Shown one piece after another: positions 26,478 through 34,176 of a stretch of DNA of 64,000 bases. Source of the stretch: an uncultured Maricaulis sp. (GTDB lineage Bacteria; Pseudomonadota; Alphaproteobacteria; Caulobacterales; Maricaulaceae). The position numbers were made by a program, and so were the translations under genes. Every line of letters starts with the position of its first letter. The stretch's first letter is position 1. Location: NCBI RefSeq assembly GCF_947259345.1, contig NZ_CAMYLS010000003.1:50137-114136 (forward strand), in the 5' to 3' direction. The notes under the pieces were generated by a model that saw only the letters and a program-made list of their open reading frames with translations, did not search any database and was not told the DNA's origin.

Positions 26478-27308
26478 ATGAGATTGGGACGTACTGCGGA
26501 AGTCATGACCGCCGGGCTTGTAGCGCTCGCCGGTATGTCCTGGGTTTTGGTGCAGCCCGGGCAGGCCGAGTCCAACTGGGCGTCGGCCACCAATATGATC
26601 CGCGGTCCCATGGCGACGAACGGAGATGTCCGGCCGCTCTCGCCGGAGGCCGCCCGGGTGGCCCTGTCTGCCTTGGCCCTTGATGATGACCCATTCCGCG
26701 GGAATCCATTGGCCGGATTGACGCCGACGGGCGGTAGCCGGATCGATCTCGGTGATGCGGGCGTGATCGAAGTGGCCGTGCTCGAAGATGATCGCCAGGA
26801 TCACGCGCATCAACTCTTTGCCGCGCGGGGGGATGGGTATTCCCCGGTCGTTCTCGAACGAGGCGCGCGGGAAGCCACAATTGCGGTGGCTTATGAGCGC
26901 GCTTTCGAGACAGAAGGTGCCGGTCAGGAGCTTGATGTCAGTTTTACGCCGCGGGCGGCAGTCAGTGTCGGGCCGGATGGTTCGGCGACCAGTGCTGGCG
27001 CCGAAGTGCGAGTCGGACAATATCTGCGTCACGACAATCTCTCGGAAAGTCCGGCCTGGTATGTCTTCGCCGGCGCCGATCGTCGGGCGCTGATGTACAA
27101 TCCCGCTGAGGGCGTCGACTTTCAGAATGCCATGTATTTCACCCAGCGCGAAGTGATCGGCGACGCCCAGGCGGGCATCGCCGTGCGCATGGGCAAGGCA
27201 GATTTGTCGCTGGCCTGGGTCCGACGCGAATATCGCCATGTTGCCGGTGTCCGCGCGTTCGACGAGACCGAGGAATTCGGTGCCGTCACGGTGAATTGGC
27301 GCTGGTAA
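26478..27308 (+). CDS. LpxR-like (DUF2219) outer-membrane protein
   Basis: 276 residues. Signal peptide with hydrophobic core VMTAGLVALAGMSWVLV and a probable cleavage after AES or nearby. The C-terminal half has barrel strands that end FGAVTVNWRW, with an aromatic final residue. The segments WYVFAGADRRALMYNPAEGV and AGIAVRMGKADLSLAWVRRE resemble the lipid A 3'-O-deacylase family LpxR/DUF2219, but I cannot confirm its catalytic residues. The start at 26478 follows AGGGGAG. It sits between nrdA and nrdB with terminators or operators on both sides, so it is not part of an nrd operon. Confidence 0.6.
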   Translation: MRLGRTAEVMTAGLVALAGMSWVLVQPGQAESNWASATNMIRGPMATNGDVRPLSPEAARVALSALALDDDPFRGNPLAGLTPTGGSRIDLGDAGVIEVAVLEDDRQDHAHQLFAARGDGYSPVVLERGAREATIAVAYERAFETEGAGQELDVSFTPRAAVSVGPDGSATSAGAEVRVGQYLRHDNLSESPAWYVFAGADRRALMYNPAEGVDFQNAMYFTQREVIGDAQAGIAVRMGKADLSLAWVRREYRHVAGVRAFDETEEFGAVTVNWRW

Positions 27309-27447
27309 GGCGCAGCGCCTGCACGTGTCTTTCCAATGACAGAAATCGTGATGTGGCCAAGTCTGCCCCCCGCTTCGAGAATCGGGCAGTTTCCACAGTT
27401 GCGGTCAGCCATGCCTGATCAAGCTGTAGACGTTTTGGAAACCTAGG

Positions 27448-27463
27448 ACACAATATGTTGTGT
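27448..27463 (+). promoter_or_regulatory. NrdR box upstream of nrdB
   Basis: ACACAATATGTTGTGT is a near-perfect palindrome and fits the NrdR consensus at almost every position. A weaker second half-match may lie about 31 bp upstream (27417-27432). It lies 64 bp ahead of nrdB. This is the best NrdR site in the window. Confidence 0.85.
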
Positions 27464-27526
27464 TCATCGCATTGATTCGGGCGCGCGCCATATTGGCAGC
27501 CAGCGCCAAGCAGGAGAGCTGAGACC

Positions 27527-28561
27527 ATGACCACCGCCCCCGAAAACCTGCCAGGCCTCCTGACCACCTCGCATTCCTACAAACCCTTCCGCTATCCGTG
27601 GGCCTATGACTTCTGGAAGAAGCAGCAGCAGGTTCACTGGATGCCGGAAGAAGTCCCGCTCGGCGAGGACTGCAAGGACTGGGCGACCAAGCTCAATGAT
27701 GGCGAGCGCAATCTGCTGACCCAGATCTTCCGATTCTTCACCCAGTCCGATGTCGAGGTGAATGATAATTACATGGAGCGCTACAGCCGCGTCTTCCGCC
27801 CGACCGAGGTGAAGATGATGCTGGCCTCCTTCTCCAACATGGAGACGATCCACATCGCCGCCTACGCGCTCCTGCTGGAGACGATCGGCATGCCGGACTC
27901 GGAATTCTCGGCCTTCATGGAATACCAGGCCATGGCCGACAAGCATGACTACATGCAGCGTTTCGGGGTCGAGAACGAAGCCGATATCCTGCGGACCGTG
28001 GCCATGTTCGGCGCCTTCACCGAAGGCCTGCAGCTATTCGCCTCCTTCGCGATGCTGATGAATTTCCCGCGCTTCAACAAGATGAAGGGGATGGGCCAGA
28101 TCGTGACCTGGTCGATCCGTGATGAGAGCCTGCACTGTGAAGGCATGATCAAGCTCTTCCACGCCTTCGCAGAGGAGACCGGCGCCCTGACGCAAGAGGT
28201 CAAGGACGACATCACCGAGTGCTGCCGCACCGTGGTCGGCCTGGAAGACAAATTCATCGACCTGGCCTTCGAGGCCGGCGAAGTCGAAGGCATGACGCCG
28301 GACGATATCAAGAATTATATCCGCTATATCGCCGACTGGCGCCTCGGCCAGCTCGGCCTGCCCAAGATCTACGGCGTCAAGGAACACCCGCTCCCCTGGC
28401 TCTCTGAAATCCTCAACGGCGTCGAGCACGCCAATTTCTTCGAAGCGAGAGCCACCGAATACTCCAAGGGCGCCACCAAGGGCGACTGGCACGGCGATGA
28501 CGGCGTGTGGGGCATGTTCGACAAGATGAAGGTGGAGAAGACGGAAGAGCCGGCGGAGTAA
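27527..28561 (+). CDS. nrdB: Class Ia ribonucleotide reductase beta subunit NrdB
   Basis: 344 residues. Dimetal-tyrosyl-radical subunit. Ligands are visible in FFTQSDVEVNDNY (near residue 70), METIHIAAY (Glu, His and the candidate radical Tyr), FTEGLQLFASFAML and SIRDESLHCEGMIKLFH. The C-terminus is acidic (EKTEEPAE). AGGAGA precedes the ATG. No ATP-cone is fused at the N-terminus. Separate transcript with its own NrdR box. Confidence 0.95.
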   Translation: MTTAPENLPGLLTTSHSYKPFRYPWAYDFWKKQQQVHWMPEEVPLGEDCKDWATKLNDGERNLLTQIFRFFTQSDVEVNDNYMERYSRVFRPTEVKMMLASFSNMETIHIAAYALLLETIGMPDSEFSAFMEYQAMADKHDYMQRFGVENEADILRTVAMFGAFTEGLQLFASFAMLMNFPRFNKMKGMGQIVTWSIRDESLHCEGMIKLFHAFAEETGALTQEVKDDITECCRTVVGLEDKFIDLAFEAGEVEGMTPDDIKNYIRYIADWRLGQLGLPKIYGVKEHPLPWLSEILNGVEHANFFEARATEYSKGATKGDWHGDDGVWGMFDKMKVEKTEEPAE

Positions 28562-28590
28562 TCTGCGGTATCCCGGAACGTTTCAGAGGA

Positions 28591-28617
28591 CCCCCGGCAG
28601 ATGCCGGGGGCATCTTT
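28591..28617 (+). terminator. Terminator after nrdB
   Basis: CCCCCGGC (28591-28598) and GCCGGGGG (28603-28610) pair across AGAT and are followed by CATCTTT. The T run is weak. Confidence 0.65.
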
Positions 28618-28644
28618 GCATTGAGGCGCTCCGCCCACAAACAT

Positions 28645-28774
28645 CCATAAACCTCTTGTCAGCCAGCGGGCCGTATCGGGTTCTTCAGGTCAAGGGCGGC
28701 GCAGCCGCCGCTTTGCGGTTTCACCCTTGAGCTGAAGACCCGGATACGGCTGTCTCTCGGCAAGTGGTTTATGG
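28645..28774. repeat. Palindromic repeat element, copy 1
   Basis: About 130 bp. The ends CCATAAACC (28645-28653) and GGTTTATGG (28666-28674 plus 100, i.e. 28766-28774) are perfect inverted repeats. Inner arms GCCGTATC...TCAAGGG and CCCTTGA...GATACGGC pair around a GC-rich centre. A second copy lies at 39455-39585 in the opposite orientation. The 403-bp gap between nrdB and the CueR-type gene is filled by this copy, the nrdB terminator and the other hairpin at 28818-28927; no further gene is seen. Confidence 0.85.
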
Positions 28775-28817
28775 CGGGGAATGCGCCGCGCGCGCCTTCA
28801 CCTCCACTCTCTCAACA

Positions 28818-28927
28818 CGTCATCCCACGGGGACTGCGAAGCAGGCATCCGGGGGACCTTTTCTACCCAGTCAGATGGATGGTTGAGGTCCCCCGGATCG
28901 CGGCGATGCCGCGACCGTGGGATGACG
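28818..28927. repeat. Second palindromic intergenic repeat
   Basis: Arms CGTCATCCCACGG (28818-28830) and CCGTGGGATGACG (28915-28927) pair perfectly. Inner arms ATCCGGGGGACC (28847-28858) and GGTCCCCCGGAT (28887-28898) also pair. The CGTCATCCC...GGGATGACG ends resemble palindromic intergenic repeats known from many alphaproteobacteria. A single copy is seen here. Confidence 0.75.
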
Positions 28928-28964
28928 GAAAATGAAGGCAAGGCTGGCCCGGCCCAGCCGCCCA

Positions 28965-29354
28965 CTATTCCGCCTCCAGCCGATCGATGATCGGGCAGTC
29001 GGGCCGGTCATTGCCCTGGCAGGCGCTCACCAGGTGGGCGAGTTCATCGCGCAGGGCGGCGAGCTGGCGTTGTTTGGCCTCGATCTCGGCCAGATGGCTC
29101 GCGGCGAGGGCGCGCACATCGGCACTCGAGCGGTCGCGGTCTTCGTAGAGGGCGAGCAAGTCCCGGCATTCCGGGATCGAGAAGCCGAAATCGCGCGCGC
29201 GGCGAACGAAGACCAGCTTGGCCAGCGCGGCGCTGTCATAGTCGCGGTAATTGTTGTCGGTCCGCCCCGGTGGCCGGACCAGGTCGATATCGGCATAATA
29301 GCGGACTGTCTTGACCGGTAGCCCGGCGCGTCTGGCGGCGTCGCTGATCTTCAT
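28965..29354 (-). CDS. cueR: CueR-type MerR regulator
   Basis: 129 residues. Copper-responsive activator of the MerR family. An N-terminal winged helix-turn-helix reads MKISDAARRAGLPVKTVRYYADIDLV. The dimerisation coil lies at about 75-110. The metal loop is CQGNDRPDC with two Cys seven residues apart, as in CueR/HmrR. It is divergent from the DUF4396 gene, and the promoter between them has the matching operator. Confidence 0.87.
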   Translation of the reverse strand: MKISDAARRAGLPVKTVRYYADIDLVRPPGRTDNNYRDYDSAALAKLVFVRRARDFGFSIPECRDLLALYEDRDRSSADVRALAASHLAEIEAKQRQLAALRDELAHLVSACQGNDRPDCPIIDRLEAE

Positions 29355-29363
29355 TCGGCCCTC

Positions 29364-29394
29364 TTGACCTTCCTGTTACTGGAAAGTCTAGCGT
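29364..29394 (+). promoter_or_regulatory. MerR-type promoter for the DUF4396 gene
   Basis: TTGACC (29364-29369) and a -10-like TAGCGT (29389-29394) are 19 bp apart, the long spacing used by MerR regulators. The inverted repeat ACCTTCC (29367-29373) and GGAAAGT (29381-29387) lies in the spacer and closely follows the CueR operator type. Confidence 0.8.
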
Positions 29395-29424
29395 CACGCC
29401 CGGTTGCTGACAAAGGAGGACGAC

Positions 29425-29877
29425 ATGTCTGCTCCAACCCTCTCCCTGACCCGCCCGGCCTTCTGGACGCATTCGGGACATTGGCGCTCTGCGTCCCAGA
29501 ATACGGCCTGGTGCCTGCTGGGCTGTTCGATCGGTGATTTCGGCACGATCGCGGTCTTCCAGGTCTTCGACATCGGCTGGCCGACCCTGGCGATCATGAC
29601 GCTGGCCATCATCAACGGGCTTTTGACCTCCATCGCGCTGGAAACCATTATCCTCTCCCGCCAGATGGCGCTCGCGACCGCGTTCAAGACAGCCATCGGC
29701 ATGTCCTTCATCTCGATGATTGCCATGGAAGCGGTGATGAATGGCGTTGATGTCTGGCTGACCGGCGGTGCCATGCTGACCTGGTGGGTCATCCCGATCA
29801 TGCTGCTGGCCGGTTTCCTCGCCCCCTTGCCCTATAATTACTGGCGCCTCGCCGCCCTGAACAAGGCGTGCCATTGA
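29425..29877 (+). CDS. DUF4396 membrane protein, likely copper-regulated
   Basis: 150 residues. Four hydrophobic segments (about 35-55, 60-82, 88-110, 118-140). The pattern WCLLGCSIGDFGTIAVFQ, MTLAIINGLLTSIALETIIL and PLPYNYWRL matches the DUF4396 family, seen in copper-tolerance loci. Cys residues at WCLLGC and the ends suggest a metal role, but no biochemistry is known to me. AAAGGAGGA precedes the ATG. The divergent CueR-type gene implies induction by copper or a similar thiophilic ion. Confidence 0.82.
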   Translation: MSAPTLSLTRPAFWTHSGHWRSASQNTAWCLLGCSIGDFGTIAVFQVFDIGWPTLAIMTLAIINGLLTSIALETIILSRQMALATAFKTAIGMSFISMIAMEAVMNGVDVWLTGGAMLTWWVIPIMLLAGFLAPLPYNYWRLAALNKACH

Positions 29878-30011
29878 CGGGCTGACAGTGAGCCGTCTCT
29901 GTTTCCCGACTGCCCATCCCCGCCCGACTCCGTCCAAATCCTTCCCGATTTGTCACTTGAAATCGAGGCTTGTTCGCGATTGCGTAGGCTCCTACGTATG
30001 CAGGGGTTCGC

Positions 30012-30515
30012 ATGTCCGATGACGTTGTTGACCAGCTCGGTTCGGCCGTCCTCCCGCACCATGTCAGGCGGATCATGGACGCGCTGATCGCGGATGCGGA
30101 CGAGGTGGTGGCGCGTTTCGGGCTCACCATCCCGCACCGTTGCTGCTCGACCGTCCTTCTGCTCGATGAGGAAGGGCCGGTCGGGGTGATGCGCGCGGCC
30201 GAGCGCCTTGGCCTGTCGCATCCCGTCATCATCGATTTCGCCAAGACCCTCAAGCGTCTCGGCTTTCTCAAAGAGACGATCTCGACCGAAGACCGCCGCG
30301 TCCGTCTTCTTGCACTCACGGATGCCGGGCGGGAGGAAGCCGACCGTGTCCGACACCTGCATGTCGCGCTGGCCCGGGTGCATGACGAGGTGTGCGCCGA
30401 AGCCGGTATCGACCTCGTCGGCGCCAGCCGCTCGATCCGCGCCGCACTGCGCGAGGCCTCCATCATTGACCGCTTAAATCGTGTCGAAAAGGACACCGAC
30501 CATGACCCGAACTGA
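30012..30515 (+). CDS. MarR-family regulator paired with an S41 peptidase
   Basis: 167 residues. Winged helix-turn-helix of the MarR type: VGVMRAAERLGLSHPVIIDFAKTLKRLGFLKETISTEDRRVRLLALTDAG. A long C-terminal helix follows. The gene overlaps the S41 peptidase gene by 14 bp, so the two are translated together. Possible role: sensing a stress or a substrate and controlling the peptidase. The 135-bp gap upstream has no strong operator I can name. Confidence 0.88.
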   Translation: MSDDVVDQLGSAVLPHHVRRIMDALIADADEVVARFGLTIPHRCCSTVLLLDEEGPVGVMRAAERLGLSHPVIIDFAKTLKRLGFLKETISTEDRRVRLLALTDAGREEADRVRHLHVALARVHDEVCAEAGIDLVGASRSIRAALREASIIDRLNRVEKDTDHDPN

Positions 30516-31431
30516 CTTGGCCGCAATGGCGGCCGCCTGCCTCTTCATGCTGACCCCGTCAGTCCTGGCCCAGACGGCGCCGGACTGGCAGCGCGGCGTC
30601 TTGAGCGAGGCCGCCGACCTGCTCGAGGCGGAGTATATCTATGAGGACCGGGCGGCCGAAATCGCCGCCTTCCTGCGCGCTGATCCCGACCGCTATGCGG
30701 ACGTCACCGAGCGTGAGGCTTTCGCCCGTGCCGTGACCCTGGACCTTTACGAGATGGTCAATGACGCCCATCTGCGTGTGTCCTACAGGCCGGAAACTCC
30801 GCCGGAGGACACGCAGCCGGAGCGCCGTCCTTCGGCCTGCGCCAGCGGCCCGGTCGAGCATGAGGTGGTGGGCGCGAATGTCGGCTATATGCGCGTTCCC
30901 AGTTTCAGTGGCGACGAGACTTATGTGGCCGGAATCGACACGGCCTTTGCGGCGCTGTCAGGCACGGACGCGCTCATCCTTGACCTGCGCAATAATTGCG
31001 GGGGTGGTCCGCACATTGTCCGCCATATCTCGACCTACCTCTTTGCCGAGCCGACCCATCTCACCGACACCGAGTCCCGGGGTGAGCCGGTGCGCGAGCG
31101 CTGGACTTATGAGGACGTTCCGGGCGAGCGTTATCTCGACCTGCCGGTCCTAGTGCTGACCAATGGCCGCACCTTCTCGGCCGCCGAAAGCTTCACCTTC
31201 GGTCTGAAGGTCACAGACCGTGTCCTCACGGTCGGTGAGCGTACGGGCGGCGGCGGTCATTTCGGTGGAGTCGGCGAGCTTACCGGGGACTTCACAATCT
31301 TCGTCCCGGTCGGCCGCACCTTCGATCCGCGCACTGGCGAGGGCTGGGAAGCCGAAGGCATTGAGCCAGATGTTCCGGCTGACGGCGAAGACGCGCTTGA
31401 GGTCGCGCTGGCCTGGCTGGCGGAGCACTAG
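30502..31431 (+). CDS. Secreted S41-family peptidase
   Basis: 309 residues. A signal peptide (LAAMAAACLFMLTPSVLAQ) targets it to the periplasm or outside. The S41 catalytic core includes LILDLRNNCGGGPHIV and TNGRTFSAAESFTF, with Ser226 the likely nucleophile, followed by GERTGGGGHFG. The PDZ domain of classic CtpA is absent or very short. The start at 30502 follows AAAAGGA. Overlaps the MarR gene. Confidence 0.88.
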   Translation: MTRTDLAAMAAACLFMLTPSVLAQTAPDWQRGVLSEAADLLEAEYIYEDRAAEIAAFLRADPDRYADVTEREAFARAVTLDLYEMVNDAHLRVSYRPETPPEDTQPERRPSACASGPVEHEVVGANVGYMRVPSFSGDETYVAGIDTAFAALSGTDALILDLRNNCGGGPHIVRHISTYLFAEPTHLTDTESRGEPVRERWTYEDVPGERYLDLPVLVLTNGRTFSAAESFTFGLKVTDRVLTVGERTGGGGHFGGVGELTGDFTIFVPVGRTFDPRTGEGWEAEGIEPDVPADGEDALEVALAWLAEH

Positions 31432-32633
31432 TCCGGTTCGGCGGCGCGCGCCTGACTGGCGCGCCACTGGCTCGGGGTCTGGCCGGTCACGGCTTTGAAC
31501 GCGGTGTAGAAGGTCGAACGGGCGTTGAAACCCACATCGAGCGCGATCGTCAGGACAGTCGCGTCGCCAGCGAGAATCCGTGGGAGTGACGCCTCGATCC
31601 GGCAGCGATTGACGTAATCGAAGAACGTGGTGTCCAGCGTCTGGTTGAGGACTTGCGACACAAGATTGGCCGGGACCGCAATTGCCTTGGCCAGTTTGGG
31701 CAGGGACAGGTTGGGGTCGAGATAGAGTTCGTCCTTAACCATGACGGCCTCGATGCGCGCGGCGATACGGACTGCGTGATCCGGTTCGAGGGCGGACTTG
31801 CGGTATTTTTCCCGCGTCTCGTCACCCCGCGTCTCGTCATTCGGCGTGTCGATATCCGTGTCGCTCGTGACCGGATCGACCGCCGCCAGACCCGGGTATT
31901 GCGACAGGCCACGGGCGGCCAGCAGGCTTGTCAGCGCCATGATGATTGCGCTGCCGACGATGGGCGGAAGCGACAGGCTGGCGATCAGATTGTCCCAGAC
32001 AAGAACGGCCATGATGGCCAGCCAGAGACCGATGATCGCGAAGATCAAGACCCGCAGCCAGGCCAGCTCGCGTCGCTCGGTATTGGAGAAATAGTCGTGC
32101 AGGGCGCGCCGGTAGGCCTGTAGCCGGGTCAGGATGCGCCAGACATAGACCGCCGAGACGGCATTCCAGGCGAGGACCAGCACGAACACGCCCAGAACCG
32201 TGACCGCAGCCTGCGCCCCGCCCGGCAGCTCACCATGGGTCAGGATGAAATCGACACTGCCGGCCGGCAGCGACCAGATCATCCCGGCATTGATGAGGGC
32301 CAGGGCCGGTCCGGCGAGATGCCAGGCCGAGGGCGGCGAATTATTGCTGCTGCCGGAACGGGTCAACGCCCTGACATAACCCCAGAACAGCGGTGGTAGC
32401 GCGTATAGAGCGACCATCACCAGACCGGCCATCAACGCCAGCGCGTCGGGCTGGATGGCCACGATCACGGGGCCCGCAGCGAGGGTGGCCAGCATGCTGA
32501 AAAGGCCGGCGAGCCATCGCCGTGGCAGGTCGCCGGCCGGGCTGCTCATCACCACCAGAAGGCAGAGGAGGGCCTGCCCGGTTGCAGCAGAGGCCAGGAT
32601 AAGCGGCAGCGGGTCGATCGCGGGTGTGTCCAT
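31428..32633 (-). CDS. Membrane-anchored AraC-family regulator
   Basis: 401 residues. Six or seven hydrophobic segments occupy the N-terminal 250 residues (LILASAATGQALLCLLVVM, LAGLFSMLATLAAGPVIVAI and so on). The C-terminal 110 residues hold two AraC helix-turn-helix motifs (LSLPKLAKAIAVPANLVSQVLNQ and LTIALDVGFNARSTFYTAFKAVTGQTPSQWR). The start at 32633 is chosen because the longer upstream frame lacks family resemblance. The gene is divergent from two paralogous membrane proteins and overlaps the S41 gene tail by 4 bp. Confidence 0.86.
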   Translation of the reverse strand: MDTPAIDPLPLILASAATGQALLCLLVVMSSPAGDLPRRWLAGLFSMLATLAAGPVIVAIQPDALALMAGLVMVALYALPPLFWGYVRALTRSGSSNNSPPSAWHLAGPALALINAGMIWSLPAGSVDFILTHGELPGGAQAAVTVLGVFVLVLAWNAVSAVYVWRILTRLQAYRRALHDYFSNTERRELAWLRVLIFAIIGLWLAIMAVLVWDNLIASLSLPPIVGSAIIMALTSLLAARGLSQYPGLAAVDPVTSDTDIDTPNDETRGDETREKYRKSALEPDHAVRIAARIEAVMVKDELYLDPNLSLPKLAKAIAVPANLVSQVLNQTLDTTFFDYVNRCRIEASLPRILAGDATVLTIALDVGFNARSTFYTAFKAVTGQTPSQWRASQARAAEPD

Positions 32634-32679
32634 GGCAGCGTCGTGACTCACATTTGTCGGCCTGTCCGGGCCAGCCGGT

Positions 32680-32693
32680 CCGGACATGTCCGG
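32680..32693. promoter_or_regulatory. Perfect palindrome in the divergent promoter region
   Basis: CCGGACATGTCCGG is a 14-bp perfect palindrome, and the neighbourhood repeats GTCCGG several times. It lies between the membrane AraC regulator and the DUF2306-like pair and may be the regulator's operator. The same 14-mer also occurs inside lysAC near 35870, so it is not unique here. Confidence 0.45.
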
Positions 32694-32785
32694 TGTCCGC
32701 GCCTGCAGGGCGGGGCGCGGAAACATTCGCGTGCAGACATGTTGCCACCCTCGCTCTCTGACACAGCCAAAATCGGGAATCCAGC

Positions 32786-33475
32786 ATGTTGCCTGAATTG
32801 CTCATACTCTTTCACGTCCTGACCGGCACACTCTGTGTCGGCGCGGGCGGAGCGGCTTTCCTGGCTCCCAAGGGCAAGCGCTTGCATCGGGCTGCGGGCA
32901 CGCTCTTCCTGGTTTCCATGCTGGCGACGTCCCTGTCCGGCGCCGTGATCGGAATTCTGGATCCCGAACGCCTGTTGATCACCGCCTTCGCTGGTCTGCT
33001 GGCCGCCTATCTGGTGCTGACCGGATGGCGCGCGGCGCGCTGGCGGAGCCATCGCCCCGGCGTCTTCGAGTGGACGGCCCTGGCCACCATTCTCGTCGGC
33101 CTGACCGGATTGGCGGCGCTGGCTGTCATGGCTTTCCAATCAGAGACCGGCCGCCTTCTCGGCTTTGCGGCCGATGACTATCTGATGCTGGCCATGATGA
33201 CCGCGATCGGCGCGGTCGCCGACCTGACCTTGCTGGTGCGCGGCCCGGTCTCCCCGCATCACCGCATCGCCCGCCATCTCTGGCGCATGGGTCTGGCCTA
33301 TTTCATCGCCGTCGGGTCCTTCTTCACCGGCCCGGGTGCCCGTATCTTCCCCGAGGCGTTGCGTGAGAGCGGATTGTTGTCCCTGCCCGAGGGGCTGACG
33401 GCCTTGCTCATTCTCGGCTTCCTTGTCCGCACCCTGATCAAGCGGTCACGCCGTCAAACGGGAGCCGCGTCATGA
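32786..33475 (+). CDS. DUF2306-like membrane protein, first of two paralogs
   Basis: 229 residues with six or seven hydrophobic helices. The LHRAAGTLFLVSMLATSLSG block and HRIARHLWRMGLAYFIAVGSFFTGP in the second half are the family's conserved regions. No enzymatic motif is known to me; the family is polytopic with conserved His-Arg pairs. The gene overlaps the next one by 4 bp and is divergent from the membrane AraC regulator. Confidence 0.75.
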   Translation: MLPELLILFHVLTGTLCVGAGGAAFLAPKGKRLHRAAGTLFLVSMLATSLSGAVIGILDPERLLITAFAGLLAAYLVLTGWRAARWRSHRPGVFEWTALATILVGLTGLAALAVMAFQSETGRLLGFAADDYLMLAMMTAIGAVADLTLLVRGPVSPHHRIARHLWRMGLAYFIAVGSFFTGPGARIFPEALRESGLLSLPEGLTALLILGFLVRTLIKRSRRQTGAAS

Positions 33476-34176
33476 TCAGCAGCCTGCCGCTTGTCGGACA
33501 GCTCCATTTCCTCGTCGGTGTGATCTGCCTTCTCGCCGGTGGCGCGCCCTTTCTTGTCCGCAAGGGCGGTCTGACACATCGCCTGGCCGGGCGGGTGTTT
33601 GTGGTCTCTATGCTGCTGCTTTGTACCAGCGGCCTGTCTATGAGTCTGACCCGCTCTATCCTGTTCACGGCCTTTCTCGCCCTTCTGGCCGGGCATGCCG
33701 TGACGACCGGCTGGATGTCTGCCGCCCGGATCACCGGCTGGGCCGAGCGGATCGCCGCCGGCCTGATCTCCCTGGTCGCCCTGACGGCTTTCGGTTCCGG
33801 CCTTTTCGTCGCCAACCTGCCCTCGGGCACATTGAACGATCTGCCGCCTGTGGCCTTCTACTGCCTCGGCGGCGTGGCGCTCTGGATTGCGGCGATTGAT
33901 GTCCTGGCCTTGCGGCGCGGACCTGCGAATGACCGCCAGCGCCTGACCCGGCATGTCTGGCGCATGGGCTTTGCCCTCTTCATCGCCAGCTTCATCTTCT
34001 TCTTCGGCAATAGCAGCGTGCTGCCGGCTGTCCTGCGCACGCCACTCGCGCTGATGACGCCGGTCCTGACCGTTATAGGTGTGACGCTGTATGCGAGTTT
34101 CCGCATGCGCTTCGGCCGCCGCCCTGCGTTTCCATCGGGGATGAAAACGCAGGGAAGCGGAGAGGAGACCGGCTAA
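33472..34176 (+). CDS. DUF2306-like membrane protein, second paralog
   Basis: 234 residues. Its order of helices mirrors the preceding gene: LHFLVGVICLLAGGAPFLVRKGG, then THRLAGRVFVVSMLLLCTSG and RLTRHVWRMGFALFIASFIFFFGN. The two are ancient tandem duplicates. The gene ends 4 bp into the end of lysAC (tail to tail) without a visible terminator. Confidence 0.75.
   Translation: MISSLPLVGQLHFLVGVICLLAGGAPFLVRKGGLTHRLAGRVFVVSMLLLCTSGLSMSLTRSILFTAFLALLAGHAVTTGWMSAARITGWAERIAAGLISLVALTAFGSGLFVANLPSGTLNDLPPVAFYCLGGVALWIAAIDVLALRRGPANDRQRLTRHVWRMGFALFIASFIFFFGNSSVLPAVLRTPLALMTPVLTVIGVTLYASFRMRFGRRPAFPSGMKTQGSGEETG

Noticed and set aside
28600..28930. CRISPR-like array after nrdB
   Set aside because: The repeats are single long palindromes, not evenly spaced short units, and no cas gene is near.
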